64,000 bases of DNA from Haematobacter massiliensis (GCF_000740795.1 NZ_JGYG01000012.1:24879-88878), one strand, 5' to 3'; positions 18,747 to 29,759 are shown, counted from the stretch's first letter. Numbers and translations: made by a program. The notes: a model not told the origin generated them from the letters alone.

Positions 18747-19325
18747 CTAGAAACGCCGCCAGAGCGACAGTTCCACATAGTTGCCCTTCTTGCCATGCCC
18801 GGCGGAGATGCGGCTTTCGGACGCGAGCGGCAGAGGTATGCCTGTCGCATGCAGACCGAAGCGGCTGCCCTGCCATGTGTCCGATACTTCCGGCCCGAAC
18901 CACGGCCCGTCGTCGCCCAGTCTGAAGCCGGTTGCGGCGCGAAGGTTGCGATCGGTTTCCTTAACCCATTGCCCCCGGAAGCTGGTCATCCAGTCCTGGT
19001 TGTCCCACCAGAAATCCAGCGCGCCGAGCGGGTTCGCGTCATCCTTCTGCTCCACGCCGGCCAGTGCCGTGAGATAGGCGCCATGCCCGACAAAACGCCA
19101 GCCCCCCGCAAGGGCCAAGCGGGTGCCGCCGTCGTCCGGGCGGCCGATCTCGACCGTCCCGACCGGGCCGGAACTGTCCAGACCGCTGAAGGTGCCCATC
19201 AGCCCGACACCGCCATAGGTGCTTCCCGCCGATCGCTCTGCGGAAAGGTAGGCAAGCGAACGGGGTTCCGCCACGACGCTTGCCGCAGGCAGGAGGGCGA
19301 GGATGAGCACGGATATAAATCGCAT
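18747..19325 (-). CDS. BcsS-like outer-membrane beta-barrel protein
   Basis: 192 aa with a clear signal peptide (MRFISVLILALLPAASVVAEP). The mature chain consists of alternating hydrophobic/Gly strands and ends in an aromatic residue (SLWRRF), the outer-membrane barrel signature. It resembles the family annotated as cellulose biosynthesis protein BcsS, but no bcsA/bcsB genes are near, so a role in cellulose export is not supported by context. ATG 19325 was chosen because it starts the signal peptide; 12 further codons upstream are open. Confidence 0.65.
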   Translation of the reverse strand: MRFISVLILALLPAASVVAEPRSLAYLSAERSAGSTYGGVGLMGTFSGLDSSGPVGTVEIGRPDDGGTRLALAGGWRFVGHGAYLTALAGVEQKDDANPLGALDFWWDNQDWMTSFRGQWVKETDRNLRAATGFRLGDDGPWFGPEVSDTWQGSRFGLHATGIPLPLASESRISAGHGKKGNYVELSLWRRF

Positions 19326-19385
19326 GTCATCGGATAAACCCCATGCGGCAAGGGATTGCAACCAGTGGATTATATCGACTTTTCT

Positions 19386-20086
19386 CTACCTGTCGCAGCA
19401 GAGCATTTCGGCAAGCTCGTCGGGGGCCGACAGAAACGGCGAGTGGGATGTCGCCAGCCGCCGGACTGCGGCTGCCGGCCAGTCGCGCACCATTGTGGCC
19501 TGAAACGCAGGGGGTATCGCGCGATCTTCGGTGCAGAGGATGTAGCGGCGCGGCAGCGCAACCGCGGCATCCGTGTCCGGCACGGGCGTCTCCTGCGGTG
19601 CGACAGGCTCCGGGCAGAGCAGCGCGGCCGCGCGGGCGGCACTCTCCGGCGGGCAGTCATGATAGAAAAGCAACTCAGCCAGGTCTGCGCGAAAGGTAAA
19701 GGCGGCGCCACCGTCCGTCATGACATAGCTGCCCCGGAGCGGCTGGTCGGGCCAGGCTTTGCGCATCTCCCGCAGTGATCTGCCCGGCTCGGGCACATAG
19801 GCCGCAAGATAGACAAGCTGTTCGATCCTGCCCGGCACAAGCGCCGCCGCCGCGGTGATCGGAAAGCCGGCGAAGGAGTGCCCGACCAGGACCGAGGGCT
19901 GATCTATCGCTCTGGCCACGCGCTCGGCAAAGCCCGCGAGCGTCGCCTCCCGCGCGGGTGTGTTGTCCTCTCCCCGGCAGGGGAGGTCTATGGCCACCGT
20001 CTCATGGCCGCGTCGACGGAGCGCCGCTTCCACAGCCGACCAGCACCATGCGCCGTGGCAGGCGCCGTGGACCAGCACGAACCGCG

Positions 20087-20090
<4 letters not shown>
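19386..20090 (-). CDS. Alpha/beta-fold hydrolase (esterase-like)
   Basis: 234 aa. Opening FVLVHGACHGAWCW (oxyanion HG motif), nucleophile elbow GHSFAG with Ser near 92, and catalytic His in the C-terminal TSHSPF: a complete alpha/beta hydrolase of the methylesterase/hydroxynitrile-lyase-like group. Substrate not predictable. ATG overlaps the stop of the enol-lactonase-like gene upstream by ATGA, so it is the last of four coupled genes. Confidence 0.85.
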
Positions 20091-21030
<940 letters not shown>

Positions 21031-21031
<1 letters not shown>

Positions 21032-22008
21032 CAGACCGCCTTGGCAAGGGCGCGGTTGAACATCGCTGCATCGGTATTTCCGCCGGAGGCAACGACGATC
21101 ACGGTCTCGCCCTCGATCTCATCCGCGCGGTAGAGAGCCGCCGCCAGCGACGCCGCACCACCCGGCTCCAGAACGAGCTTCAGCCGCGTGAAGGCTTCGG
21201 CCATGGCGGAGAGCGCTTCGTCATCAGAGACGACCAGCCCCGGCCCGCAGAGCCGCTTGATGACCGGGAAGGTGTTCTGCCCCAGCTCCGGCGACAGGAT
21301 CGCGTCGCAGATGGAGCCGGTGAGCTTCAGGTTCCGCTCCCGATTGCCGGAGGCGACGGAGCGGGCGGCATCGTCAAAACCCTCCGGCTCGGCCGTCCGA
21401 ACACGCAGGCCCGGCGCCTTTGCCTCAAGCGCCAGCGCGATGCCGCTCGTCAGCCCGCCGCCGGAGCAGTTGACGATCACATCCGCGGTGGTCAGGCCAA
21501 GCTCCGCGACCTGTTCCGCGATCTCCAGCCCAACGGTGCCCTGACCGGCGATCACCTGCGGATCGTCGAAGGGATGCACGAGGGTGAGATTGCGGGCGGT
21601 CGCGATCTCCAGCCCGATCTCCTCGCGGCTGCGGTTGCCGCCACGATCATAGAGCACGACCTCCGCCCCATAGGCGCGGGTATTCGCGATCTTAAGGGCG
21701 GGAGCGTCTGCGGGCATGATGATAACGGCTGGAACCCCATGCATCGCCGCCGCCGCCGCAACCCCCTGGGCATGGTTGCCGGAGGAAAAGGCCAGAACGC
21801 CGCTCGCGCGCTGCATCTCAGGCAGGGCGGAGATGGCAGACCAGGCACCGCGGAACTTGAACGATCCGGTGTGTTGCAGGCATTCCGCCTTCACAAGAAC
21901 CCGCCGCCCGGCAATCTCGTCGATGAAGGGGGAGGAGAGGAGAGGCGTGCGCCGGACTTCGGCCGGGAAGCGGGAGCGGGCGGCTTCGATGAGCGAGAGA
22001 GAGGTCAT
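21031..22008 (-). CDS. Threonine/serine dehydratase-like PLP enzyme
   Basis: 325 aa. Fold-type II PLP enzyme: the PLP lysine lies in HTGSFKFRGA (near residue 52), the phosphate loop is CSGGGLTSG, and the N-terminal VRRTPLL is typical of catabolic serine/threonine deaminases (YbdW/EutB-like or serine-racemase-like). No C-terminal ACT domain, so feedback inhibition by isoleucine as in IlvA is unlikely. The frame is open far upstream, but MTSLSLIEAARSRFPAEVRR is the natural start and overlaps the upstream hydrolase stop as ATGA. The exact substrate (Thr, Ser or hydroxyamino acid) is undecided. Confidence 0.88.
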
Positions 22009-22826
22009 TGGCAGGCTTTCAGGAAGGATCGAACCACGGCAAGGGAGACGGGTTCGTCGAGGAATGGTACATGGGCACGGTCGGGAACCTCGCCGAACAG
22101 GATGTCGGGGCGGCGGGCACGCATGTCCTCGGCCATCGACTGGGTGAGCAGATCGGAATTGGCCGCGCGGATCAGCGCGACGGGCAGGTCCGCCAAAGCG
22201 TCGAACAGCGGCCACAGATCAGGAGGCGGGCCCTGGAAGGCAGCAAGGAACGCCTCGCGAAGCGCCGGGTCGTAGTTGATCTCCAGCCCCGAGGGAGTTT
22301 CGATGTAGTGATGGCGGACTTCCTCTTCCCAGCGATGGGCGGGGACATTCGCGAAGCCTGTCATGACGGAGGGCATGGCCTCCGCCGCCTCTGCATAGGT
22401 CTTCCACTTCGGATTGCGGCCGATATAGGCAAAGATGGCCTCCAGCCCCGGTTTCGCGATTTCCGGTCCCACATCGACGAGACACAGGCCGCGGAGCCGT
22501 GCCTTTTGCGTCGCAGCAAGGAACAACCCGTTCAATCCGCCGCGAGAGGTGCCGATGATCGCCGCCTTGTCTATGCCCAGATGGTCGAGCAGTTCCACGA
22601 CATCGCGGGACTCACGCGGAACGGTATAGGTCTTCTCTCCGGTCCACGCGGATTGCCCGCGCCCCCGGTAGTCGGGCCGGATCAGGCGGACATCGGGCAG
22701 ATGCGGCGCCAGATAGTCGAAATCCCGCCCCGTGCGCGACAGGCCCGACAGGCAAAGGACCGGGAGCCCGGAGCCCTCATCGGTATAGTGAATCTCCGCG
22801 CCGTCCGAGGCCTTGAATGTCGTCAT
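22005..22826 (-). CDS. Alpha/beta-fold hydrolase
   Basis: 273 aa. LPVLCLSGLSRTGRDF (oxyanion region), nucleophile GTSRGG (Ser near 95) and the C-terminal DRAHVPFLDEP histidine give the full hydrolase set. ATG 22826 follows GGAG with a 7-bp spacer; ATG 22841 is an alternative. First gene of the four-gene coupled set (hydrolase, dehydratase, enol-lactonase-like, hydrolase), which suggests a small catabolic pathway ending in ester or lactone cleavage and amino-acid deamination. Confidence 0.85.
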   Translation of the reverse strand: MTTFKASDGAEIHYTDEGSGLPVLCLSGLSRTGRDFDYLAPHLPDVRLIRPDYRGRGQSAWTGEKTYTVPRESRDVVELLDHLGIDKAAIIGTSRGGLNGLFLAATQKARLRGLCLVDVGPEIAKPGLEAIFAYIGRNPKWKTYAEAAEAMPSVMTGFANVPAHRWEEEVRHHYIETPSGLEINYDPALREAFLAAFQGPPPDLWPLFDALADLPVALIRAANSDLLTQSMAEDMRARRPDILFGEVPDRAHVPFLDEPVSLAVVRSFLKACQ

Positions 22827-22907
22827 GCCGCTTCTCCCCATGATGCGGGGAGGAGACTGGCACAGCGGCGGGCAGGACGGAAGAGGCGGCGCGCCACGGC
22901 TCCCCTG

Positions 22908-23696
22908 TCAGAGGTTCTCCGGCTGCGGCATTCCTATGACGTGAAAGCCGCCATCGACGCGAATGATCTCGCCCGAGGTGCAGGCGCCGTAATCGGAGAG
23001 CAGATAGACCGCTGTCCCGCCGATCGACTCGAGAGTGGCATTGGCACGGAGCGGCGCGTTCTCCTCCGTGAAGCGATAGGTCTTGCGCGCACCGCCGATC
23101 GCCGCGCCGGCCAGCGTCCGCATCGGGCCGGGAGAGATCGCGTTGACCCGGATGCCCTGCGGGCCGAGGTCGTTCGCCAGATAGAGGACCGAGCTTTCCA
23201 GCGCTGCCTTGGCCACGCCCATCACGTTGTAATAGGGCGTCACGCGCGTCGATCCCTGATAGGTCAGCGTAATGAGCGAGCCGCCCTCCGGCATCAGTTC
23301 CGCCGCGCGGCGGGCCACATCGATGAAGCTGAAGCAAGAGATGGAGAGCGATGTCTTGAAGTTCTCGCGGCTGGTATTGATGAACCGGCCGGTCAGTTCC
23401 TTCTTGTCCGAATAGGCGATGGCGTGGACGAGAAAGTCGATCTGTCCCCATTCCGCCCGAAGCCGCGTGAAGCAGGCATCGAGCGAGGCATCATCCTGCA
23501 CGTCCACGTCAATCAGGAATTCGGAGTTCACGGACGCGGCCAGCGGCTCCACCCGCTTGCCGAACGCCTCGCCCTGATAGGAGAACGCCAGCGCGGCGCC
23601 TTCTGCATGAAGCGCCTTCGCAATGCCCCAGGCGATGGAGTGATCGTTCGCGACGCCCATCACCAGTCCGCGCTTGCCCGTCATCAATCCGGCCAT
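22908..23696 (-). CDS. fabI: Enoyl-[acyl-carrier-protein] reductase FabI
   Basis: 262 aa. NADH-dependent reduction of trans-2-enoyl-ACP in fatty-acid elongation, cytoplasmic. The opening MTGKRGLVMGVANDHSIAWG is the FabI-type nucleotide site, and the active-site Tyr-x6-Lys is YNVMGVAK near 156-163. C-terminal DGGFHVIGM is typical. It lies three bases after the fabB stop, so fabA-fabB-fabI form one operon. Confidence 0.96.
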   Translation of the reverse strand: MAGLMTGKRGLVMGVANDHSIAWGIAKALHAEGAALAFSYQGEAFGKRVEPLAASVNSEFLIDVDVQDDASLDACFTRLRAEWGQIDFLVHAIAYSDKKELTGRFINTSRENFKTSLSISCFSFIDVARRAAELMPEGGSLITLTYQGSTRVTPYYNVMGVAKAALESSVLYLANDLGPQGIRVNAISPGPMRTLAGAAIGGARKTYRFTEENAPLRANATLESIGGTAVYLLSDYGACTSGEIIRVDGGFHVIGMPQPENL

Positions 23697-23699
23697 GGT

Positions 23700-24929
23700 C
23701 TACCCCAGGTACTTGCTCATGATGAGCGTGGCATTGGTGCCGCCGAAGCCGAAGCTGTTGGACAGCACGCTGTCGAGCGCGACGTTTTCGCGGGTCTGGG
23801 TCGCGATCTCATCGGCATGGATGGCGGGGTCGAGGTTTTCGACATTGGCGGAGCCGGCGATGAAGCCGCCGTTCAGCATGAGCAGCGAATAGATCGCCTC
23901 ATGCACGCCCGTCGCGCCCTGGCTGTGGCCGGCCAGCGACTTGGTGGAGGAGATCGGCGGAACCTTGCCTTCTCCGAAGACGCGGCGCACCGCCTGCACC
24001 TCCGTCACGTCGCCCACCGGGGTCGAGGTGCCGTGCGCGTTGATGTAGTCGATGCTGCGGTCTTCGGGCAGGGTGGCGAGCGCCATGCGCATCGCCCGTT
24101 CGCCGCCCTCGCCCGAGGGCGCGACCATGTCGTAGCCGTCCGAGGTCGCGCCGTAGCCGGTCACTTCGGCATAGATCTTCGCGCCGCGGGCCAGCGCGTG
24201 CTCCAGCTCCTCAAGCACCACGACACCGCCGCCGCCGCCGATGACGAAGCCATCCCGCGCCGCGTCGAACGGGCGGGAGGCCTTCTCCGGCGTGTCGTTG
24301 TATTTCGACGACATCGCGCCCATCGCGTCGAACAGGCAGGAGAGGGTCCAGTGCACCTCTTCGCCGCCGCCGGCGAAGATCACGTCCTGTTTACCCATCT
24401 GAATCTGCTCCACCCCGTTGCCGATGCAATGGGCGGAGGTCGAGCAGGCGGAGGTGATGGAATAGTTCACGCCCTTGATCTTGAAGGGCGTGGCCAGCGT
24501 CGCGGAGTTGGTGGAGGACATGCAGCGCGTGACCATGAACGGCCCCATGCGCTTCGGCCCGCCTTTCTCGATCACCGTCTGGAAGGCGGTGAGAAAGTTC
24601 GACGTGGACGATCCGCCCGACCCCATGATGAGGCCGGTACGCTCATTCGACACGTCGCTTTCCGGCAGGCCGGAATCCTTCACCGCCTGCTCCATGGCGA
24701 GGAAGTTATAGGCCGCGCCCGCGCCCATGAAGCGCAGGTTCCGCTTGTCGATGTGGTCTTCCAGAACGATCTGCGGCACGCCGTGGACGTGGCACCGGAA
24801 ACCGCGTTCGGCGTATTCCGGTGCAAAGACGATGCCCGAGCGCCCGGCCCGGAGGGAGGCTTCGACTTCACCGGCATTGTTGCCAAGCGGTGAGACGATG
24901 CCCAGTCCCGTGATGACGACCCGGCGCAT
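23700..24929 (-). CDS. fabB: 3-oxoacyl-[acyl-carrier-protein] synthase I FabB
   Basis: 409 aa. Condensing enzyme needed for unsaturated fatty-acid elongation. Cys in [10 protein letters not shown] (near 162), His in [11 protein letters not shown] (near 299) and His in [11 protein letters not shown] (near 335) form the Cys-His-His site. Adjacent fabA identifies it as FabB rather than FabF. 19 bp downstream of fabA. Confidence 0.96.
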   Translation of the reverse strand: MRRVVITGLGIVSPLGNNAGEVEASLRAGRSGIVFAPEYAERGFRCHVHGVPQIVLEDHIDKRNLRFMGAGAAYNFLAMEQAVKDSGLPESDVSNERTGLIMGSGGSSTSNFLTAFQTVIEKGGPKRMGPFMVTRCMSSTNSATLATPFKIKGVNYSITSACSTSAHCIGNGVEQIQMGKQDVIFAGGGEEVHWTLSCLFDAMGAMSSKYNDTPEKASRPFDAARDGFVIGGGGGVVVLEELEHALARGAKIYAEVTGYGATSDGYDMVAPSGEGGERAMRMALATLPEDRSIDYINAHGTSTPVGDVTEVQAVRRVFGEGKVPPISSTKSLAGHSQGATGVHEAIYSLLMLNGGFIAGSANVENLDPAIHADEIATQTRENVALDSVLSNSFGFGGTNATLIMSKYLG

Positions 24930-24948
24930 GGCTGGTCCTCCCCCTGTA

Positions 24949-25455
24949 TCAGTCGGTGAAGAGTCCGACCTTCATGTCGGTAGTGTTGTAGATTTCCTTG
25001 CCATCCGCCAGCATCCTGCCATTGGCCATGCCAAGCTTCAGCTTCCGGTCGATGACGCGGGTGAAATCAACCAGATAGGTCAGCTTCCGCGTGGCGGGTG
25101 TCACCATGTCGGTGAACTTCACCTCTCCCACGCCCAGGGCCCGACCGCGACCGGGCATTCCGCGCCAGCCGAGGTTGAAACCGGTGAGTTGCCAGAGTGC
25201 GTCCAGGCCGAGACATCCCGGCATTACCGGGTCGCCGACGAAATGGCATTTGAAGAACCACAGGTCGGGGTTGATGTCATATTCCGCCACCACATGGCCC
25301 TTGCCGTGCAGCCCTCCATCGGCCGAAATATCGGTGATGCGATCCATCATCAGCATGGGAGGTTCGGGAAGCTGGGCATTGCCCTGTCCGAACAGCTCCC
25401 CTCGTGCGCAGAGAAGAAGACCTTCCTTGTCGAAGCTCGTCGGGTAGTCCGGCAT
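24949..25455 (-). CDS. fabA: 3-hydroxydecanoyl-[acyl-carrier-protein] dehydratase/isomerase FabA
   Basis: 168 aa. Introduces the cis double bond at C10 in anaerobic-type unsaturated fatty-acid synthesis. Catalytic His71 in [12 protein letters not shown] and Asp85 in [11 protein letters not shown] are both present. First gene of the fabA-fabB-fabI operon and divergent from irr, an arrangement common in Rhodobacterales. Confidence 0.96.
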   Translation of the reverse strand: MPDYPTSFDKEGLLLCARGELFGQGNAQLPEPPMLMMDRITDISADGGLHGKGHVVAEYDINPDLWFFKCHFVGDPVMPGCLGLDALWQLTGFNLGWRGMPGRGRALGVGEVKFTDMVTPATRKLTYLVDFTRVIDRKLKLGMANGRMLADGKEIYNTTDMKVGLFTD

Positions 25456-25623
25456 GGGGCGCAGGCGTCCTTTGTCCTTGATCTGGGCTGCCCCCCTCTA
25501 TCACCGCGCTTGCCGTCAAAGCAAGTCCGGCCCCCTCTCTCCGCAGCCAGAGACCTTGCTGCACTGGGATTTGGGTTTGCAAATGTGTCGCATGGGGCTT
25601 AGATGAAGATCAGGAGAAGCCTT

Positions 25624-26061
25624 ATGTCAGCCAGCCAGAACATGTCAGCCGACGCGATCGACCGGGGGAGCCGCTGGCTCGCCGACGGGAGCGTGCGGCC
25701 TACGCGGCAACGTGTTGCGCTCGCTGCCCTGCTGGTCGGGGATGGCAAGAATCGGCATGTCACGGCAGAAAGCCTGTATGCCGCCGCGCTCGACAGCGGA
25801 GAGAAGGTCTCCCTCGCCACCGTCTACAATACGCTTCGCGCGTTCTGTGAGGCGGGGATCATGCAGGAAGTGCTGGTGGACGGGAACAAGTCCTATTTCG
25901 ACACCCGCATCGACGATCACCCGCATTTCTACTGGGAAGATACGGCATCGCTTTCCGACGCGCCCGCCGATCAGCTTGAGATCGCCCGTATTCCCGAAGT
26001 GCCCGAGGGCATGCAGGTGAGCCGGGTCGATGTCGTGATCCGCCTCCGCCGCAGAGGCTGA
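25624..26061 (+). CDS. irr: Iron response regulator Irr (Fur family)
   Basis: 145 aa. Winged-helix Fur-family domain (RPTRQRVALAALLV, then VSLATVYNTLRAFCEAGIMQEV) and a short dimerisation domain. Irr represses haem and iron-use genes when iron is scarce in alphaproteobacteria. The region that reads HHH in rhizobial Irr is HPHFYW here (His99, His101), and no N-terminal Cys-Pro haem-regulatory motif is seen. AGGAG lies 7 bp before ATG 25624; ATG 25603 in the same frame lacks a comparable site. Confidence 0.87.
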   Translation: MSASQNMSADAIDRGSRWLADGSVRPTRQRVALAALLVGDGKNRHVTAESLYAAALDSGEKVSLATVYNTLRAFCEAGIMQEVLVDGNKSYFDTRIDDHPHFYWEDTASLSDAPADQLEIARIPEVPEGMQVSRVDVVIRLRRRG

Positions 26062-26184
26062 CCTCGCCATCGCCGGCATGGCCTAGGTCGCGTGTCACGA
26101 CAGGTTCGTATGGCTCCGCCGGTAAGCCGGCACGTGACGCCTCCGATCGGGGCTTGGGGGTTGACCGTTCGCTCCGTCTCACTA

Positions 26185-26615
26185 CGCAGCCTCGCAGCCT
26201 CGCAGCCTCGCAGCCTCGCAGCCTCGCAGCCTCGCAGCCTCGCAGCCTCGCAGCCTCGCAGCCTCGCAGCCTCGCAGCCTCGCAGCCTCGCAGCCTCGCA
26301 GCCTCGCAGCCTCGCAGCCTCGCAGCCTCGCAGCCTCGCAGCCTCGCAGCCTCGCAGCCTCGCAGCCTCGCAGCCTCGCAGCCTCGCAGCCTCGCAGCCT
26401 CGCAGCCTCGCAGCCTCGCAGCCTCGCAGCCTCGCAGCCTCGCAGCCTCGCAGCCTCGCAGCCTCGCAGCCTCGCAGCCTCGCAGCCTCGCAGCCTCGCA
26501 GCCTCGCAGCCTCGCAGCCTCGCAGCCTCGCAGCCTCGCAGCCTCGCAGCCTCGCAGCCTCGCAGCCTCGCAGCCTCGCAGCCTCGCAGCCTCGCAGCCT
26601 CGCAGCCTCGCAGCC
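26185..26615. repeat. Octanucleotide tandem array (CGCAGCCT x53.9)
   Basis: 53 perfect copies of CGCAGCCT (26185-26608) plus 7 bases of a further copy (to 26615), without one interruption. It fills most of the irr-miaB spacer and ends 143 bp before the miaB start. Because 8 is not a multiple of 3, all three frames of a strand read the same octapeptide (RSLAASQP on plus, RLRGCEAA on minus) with no stop. This explains the long open frames that cross it; none has a credible gene context. Confidence 0.98.
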
Positions 26616-26758
26616 GATCGCGCGCGCAAATCGCAGCCGACTGCTTCGGGCGGCGCAAGGTGCGCCTGAGCAGATGCCGCCGCAGCCCCTCTGTTGCGAT
26701 TTCGGGCGTTCCGGTGTAGCAGGCGTGCTTCCTCACCGTTCGCCCCGGAGTAGCTCTC

Positions 26759-28078
26759 ATGGCCACGCCCAAGAAGCTCTACATCAAGACCTACGGCTGC
26801 CAGATGAACGTCTATGACAGCGAACGCATGGCGGAGGCGCTGGGGGCGAAGGGCTATGTCACCACAGACGTGGCGGAGGAGGCGGACATGGTTCTGCTGA
26901 ACACCTGCCATATCCGGGAGAAGGCGGCGGAGAAGGTCTATTCGGACCTCGGTCGTCTGAAACCGCTGAAACTCGCGAAGCCGGACCTGAAGATCGGTGT
27001 CGCGGGCTGCGTCGCGCAGGCGGAGGGCGAGGAGATCATGCGACGGATGCCGCTGGTCGATCTGGTGGTCGGCCCGCAGACCTATCACCGTCTGCCCGCC
27101 ATGATGGAGAAGGTGGAGCAGGGCGCCCGCGCCGTCGACACCGAGTTTCCGGAGGAGGACAAGTTCGCGCATCTGCCGAAGCGGCCGCTTCCGAACCGGC
27201 CGCCCGCGGCGTTCCTGACCGTGCAGGAAGGCTGCGACAAGTTCTGTGCCTTCTGCGTCGTGCCCTATACCCGAGGTTCCGAAGTGTCCCGCCCCGCGGA
27301 GCGCATTCTGCGGGAGGCCCGCGATCTGGTGGAGCGCGGCGTGCGGGAGATCACGTTGCTTGGCCAGAACGTCAACGCCTATCACGGCGAGGGGGAGGGC
27401 GGCGACTGGTCGCTCGCCCGGCTCGTGCGCGCGCTGGCGGAGATCGACGGGCTAGAGCGCATCCGCTACACCACCTCCCACCCTAACGACATGTCCGACG
27501 ACCTCATCGCCGCGCATGGCGAGGTGGCAAAGCTCATGCCCTATCTCCATCTGCCCGTGCAGTCGGGGTCCGACCGGATACTCAAGGCGATGAACCGGCG
27601 GCATACCGCGGAGAGCTATCTGCGCCTGATCGAGCGTATCCGCACCGCGCGCCCCGACATGATGATGTCGGGTGATTTCATCGTGGGCTTTCCCGGAGAG
27701 ACGGAAGCCGATTTCGAGGCCACGATGGAGCTTGTGCGGCAGGTGAACTACGGCATGGCATTCTCGTTCAAGTATTCCTCCCGTCCCGGTACGCCTGCCG
27801 CGGATCGTCCGCCCGTGGCCGCTGATGTTTCGGACGACCGGCTGCAGCGGCTGCAGGCCTTGCTGACGACGCAGCAGAGGGCGGCGCAGCAGGGCATGGT
27901 GGGCCGGGAGGTGAGCGTGCTGTTCGAGAAGAAGGGCCGCATGCCGGGCCAGATGGTGGGCAAGTCAGACTATCTTCACGCCGTTCATGCGGTGACGGAT
28001 GCGGCCCCAGGCACGCTGGCGCGTGTGCGGATCGTGGAGGCCGGACCGAACTCCCTCGCCGGTGAGCTTGTCGCCTGA
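26759..28078 (+). CDS. miaB: tRNA-2-methylthio-N6-isopentenyladenosine synthase MiaB
   Basis: 439 aa. Radical-SAM methylthiotransferase acting on position 37 of tRNAs that read UNN codons. An N-terminal UPF0004 domain has Cys14, Cys50 and Cys84 (YGCQMN, LNTCHI, AGCVAQ); the radical-SAM triad Cys159-x3-Cys163-x2-Cys166 is in GCDKFCAFC; a C-terminal TRAM domain ends the chain. Both Fe-S clusters are therefore intact. Its promoter must lie between or upstream of the octanucleotide array. Confidence 0.96.
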   Translation: MATPKKLYIKTYGCQMNVYDSERMAEALGAKGYVTTDVAEEADMVLLNTCHIREKAAEKVYSDLGRLKPLKLAKPDLKIGVAGCVAQAEGEEIMRRMPLVDLVVGPQTYHRLPAMMEKVEQGARAVDTEFPEEDKFAHLPKRPLPNRPPAAFLTVQEGCDKFCAFCVVPYTRGSEVSRPAERILREARDLVERGVREITLLGQNVNAYHGEGEGGDWSLARLVRALAEIDGLERIRYTTSHPNDMSDDLIAAHGEVAKLMPYLHLPVQSGSDRILKAMNRRHTAESYLRLIERIRTARPDMMMSGDFIVGFPGETEADFEATMELVRQVNYGMAFSFKYSSRPGTPAADRPPVAADVSDDRLQRLQALLTTQQRAAQQGMVGREVSVLFEKKGRMPGQMVGKSDYLHAVHAVTDAAPGTLARVRIVEAGPNSLAGELVA

Positions 28079-28096
28079 TTGCGGTACCTGCGGGAA

Positions 28097-28122
28097 CCAT
28101 GCCGCAGTGCATGGCGTTTTTT
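28097..28122 (+). terminator. Intrinsic terminator after miaB
   Basis: CCATGC / GCATGG stem with a 6-nt loop, followed after CG by six T residues (28117-28122), 18 bp after the miaB stop and about 85 bp before ybeZ. The stem is short but the U-run is clear. Confidence 0.55.
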
Positions 28123-28205
28123 CGCTGCGGGAGCCAAAGCGCGCTTGCGTGAAGCCGGGCGTCTTGGCACCATCCCCTTGCGACCCTTTGCCATAGGAGT
28201 CCTTA

Positions 28206-29213
28206 TTGGGCATCAGCGCGCTGACACCCCCGCCTCGCCCGGAAGACGTTTCGGAAACGCTTCTGGAATTTCCCGATAACAGGCTGCTCATCGACCTGTG
28301 TGGCGAGTTCGACAGGAACCTCGCGCGGATCGAGCAGAAGATCGGGGTGCATATCCTCCGACGGGGGAATCAGCTCGCAGTGATGGGAGGAGCAGGCGCG
28401 CGGGATGCCGCGGCAACTGCGCTCCGCGCCCTTTACGCGCGGCTGGAATCCGGCAAGCCGCTGGAACCCGGCGATGTGGATGCCGTGATTCGCATGGGAG
28501 ATCAGACCTTCGCGCGGGGCGGCGACGCTCAGTTCGAGATGTTCCACGGCACGCCGATGGAAATCCGCACCCGCAAGAAACATGTGGAGCCGCGGACCGA
28601 AGCCCAGAAGGCCTATGTCGAGAACCTGTTCAAGAACGAACTTTGCTTCGGCATCGGCCCGGCGGGAACGGGGAAGACCTATCTGGCTGTTGCCGTCGGC
28701 GTCACCATGTTCATCGGGGGCCATGTCGACAAGATCATCCTCTCCCGTCCCGCCGTCGAGGCGGGCGAGCGTCTGGGTTTCCTCCCCGGCGACATGAAGG
28801 AGAAGGTCGATCCCTACATGCAGCCGCTCTACGACGCGCTGAACGACTTCCTCCCCGCCAAACAGGTGCAGAAGATGCTGGAGGAGAAGCGGATCGAGAT
28901 CGCGCCGCTGGCCTTCATGCGGGGACGGACGCTCGCCAACGCCTTCGTGGTGCTCGATGAGGCGCAGAACGCTACGACCATGCAGATGAAGATGTTCCTG
29001 ACCCGTCTGGGCGAAGGCTCCCGCATGGTCATCACCGGAGACAGGACGCAGGTGGACCTTCCGCGCGGTACCGCCTCCGGTCTTTCGGATGCGGAGCGGA
29101 TCCTTGCGGGGGTGAAGGGCGTGTCCTTCAACTACTTCACTGCGCAGGATGTGGTCCGCCATCCGCTTGTCGCCCGTATCATCGAGGCGTATGAGCGGTC
29201 CGAAGCGGGCTGA
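28206..29213 (+). CDS. ybeZ: PhoH-like ATPase YbeZ
   Basis: 335 aa. RNA-associated P-loop ATPase that works with YbeY in rRNA maturation. A KH-like N-domain precedes Walker A GPAGTGKT (151-158) and Walker B VVLDEAQN near 250. The start is TTG 28206, chosen because AGGAG sits 7 bp upstream and the protein would otherwise lack its N-domain. It begins the ybeZ-ybeY-corC-lnt cluster, conserved across proteobacteria. Confidence 0.93.
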   Translation: MGISALTPPPRPEDVSETLLEFPDNRLLIDLCGEFDRNLARIEQKIGVHILRRGNQLAVMGGAGARDAAATALRALYARLESGKPLEPGDVDAVIRMGDQTFARGGDAQFEMFHGTPMEIRTRKKHVEPRTEAQKAYVENLFKNELCFGIGPAGTGKTYLAVAVGVTMFIGGHVDKIILSRPAVEAGERLGFLPGDMKEKVDPYMQPLYDALNDFLPAKQVQKMLEEKRIEIAPLAFMRGRTLANAFVVLDEAQNATTMQMKMFLTRLGEGSRMVITGDRTQVDLPRGTASGLSDAERILAGVKGVSFNYFTAQDVVRHPLVARIIEAYERSEAG

Positions 29214-29255
29214 TCCGTTCGGGCGGGCGGCGCCCTTCTGTCCGCGCGGGTGCGC

Positions 29256-29759
29256 ATGGCGCTTGTCGATACGATCATCGAGGATGATCGCTGGGAGGAA
29301 ATAGACCTTCCGGCGATCGCCGAAATCGCGGCCGAAAGGGTACTTGCCCTGCTGGATATGGAGGGGGAGGGGTTCCTCGTCAGCGTTCTCGGCTGTGATG
29401 ATGCGCGGATCGCGGTCCTGAATGCCGATTTCCGCGGCAAACCGCAGCCTACCAATGTGCTCTCCTGGCCTTCCGAGGAGCGGGGCGCTGAGGAGGATGG
29501 CGGCACACCCGATCGGCCCACGCCCGGGGATGAGGATGACCCCGAGGAACTGGGCGATATCGCCATCGCCTGGGAAACCTGCGGTCGCGAAGCGTCGGAA
29601 CAGGGCATCCCGCTCAAGGATCACGTGACGCATCTGGTCATCCATGGTATTTTGCACCTGCTTGGATATGACCATGTGAGGGAGGCCGATGCCGCCCTGA
29701 TGGAGGGACTTGAGGTCAGGATACTTGCCACGATGGGCATATCTGACCCATATGCTTGA
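29256..29759 (+). CDS. ybeY: Endoribonuclease YbeY (16S rRNA maturation)
   Basis: 167 aa. Zinc metalloprotein needed for 16S rRNA 3' processing and 70S quality control. The metal motif H-x3-H-x5-H is intact in HLVIHGILHLLGYDH near the C-terminus. An insertion rich in Asp/Glu/Pro (about 75-95) is longer than in E. coli. ATG 29256; an in-frame GTG two codons earlier is possible. Confidence 0.94.
   Translation: MALVDTIIEDDRWEEIDLPAIAEIAAERVLALLDMEGEGFLVSVLGCDDARIAVLNADFRGKPQPTNVLSWPSEERGAEEDGGTPDRPTPGDEDDPEELGDIAIAWETCGREASEQGIPLKDHVTHLVIHGILHLLGYDHVREADAALMEGLEVRILATMGISDPYA

Noticed and set aside
22008..24893. 961-codon plus-strand frame over the hydrolase, fabI and fabB
   Set aside because: Antisense to conserved genes; no family resemblance.
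26185..26615. Possible CRISPR array
   Set aside because: The unit is 8 bp and contiguous, with no spacers and no cas genes.
25859..27385. 508-codon minus-strand frame across the octanucleotide array, and similar plus-strand frames at 26092 and 26154
   Set aside because: They are open only because the 8-bp unit has no stop in any of the six frames; flanking parts are antisense to irr and miaB and have no ribosome site.
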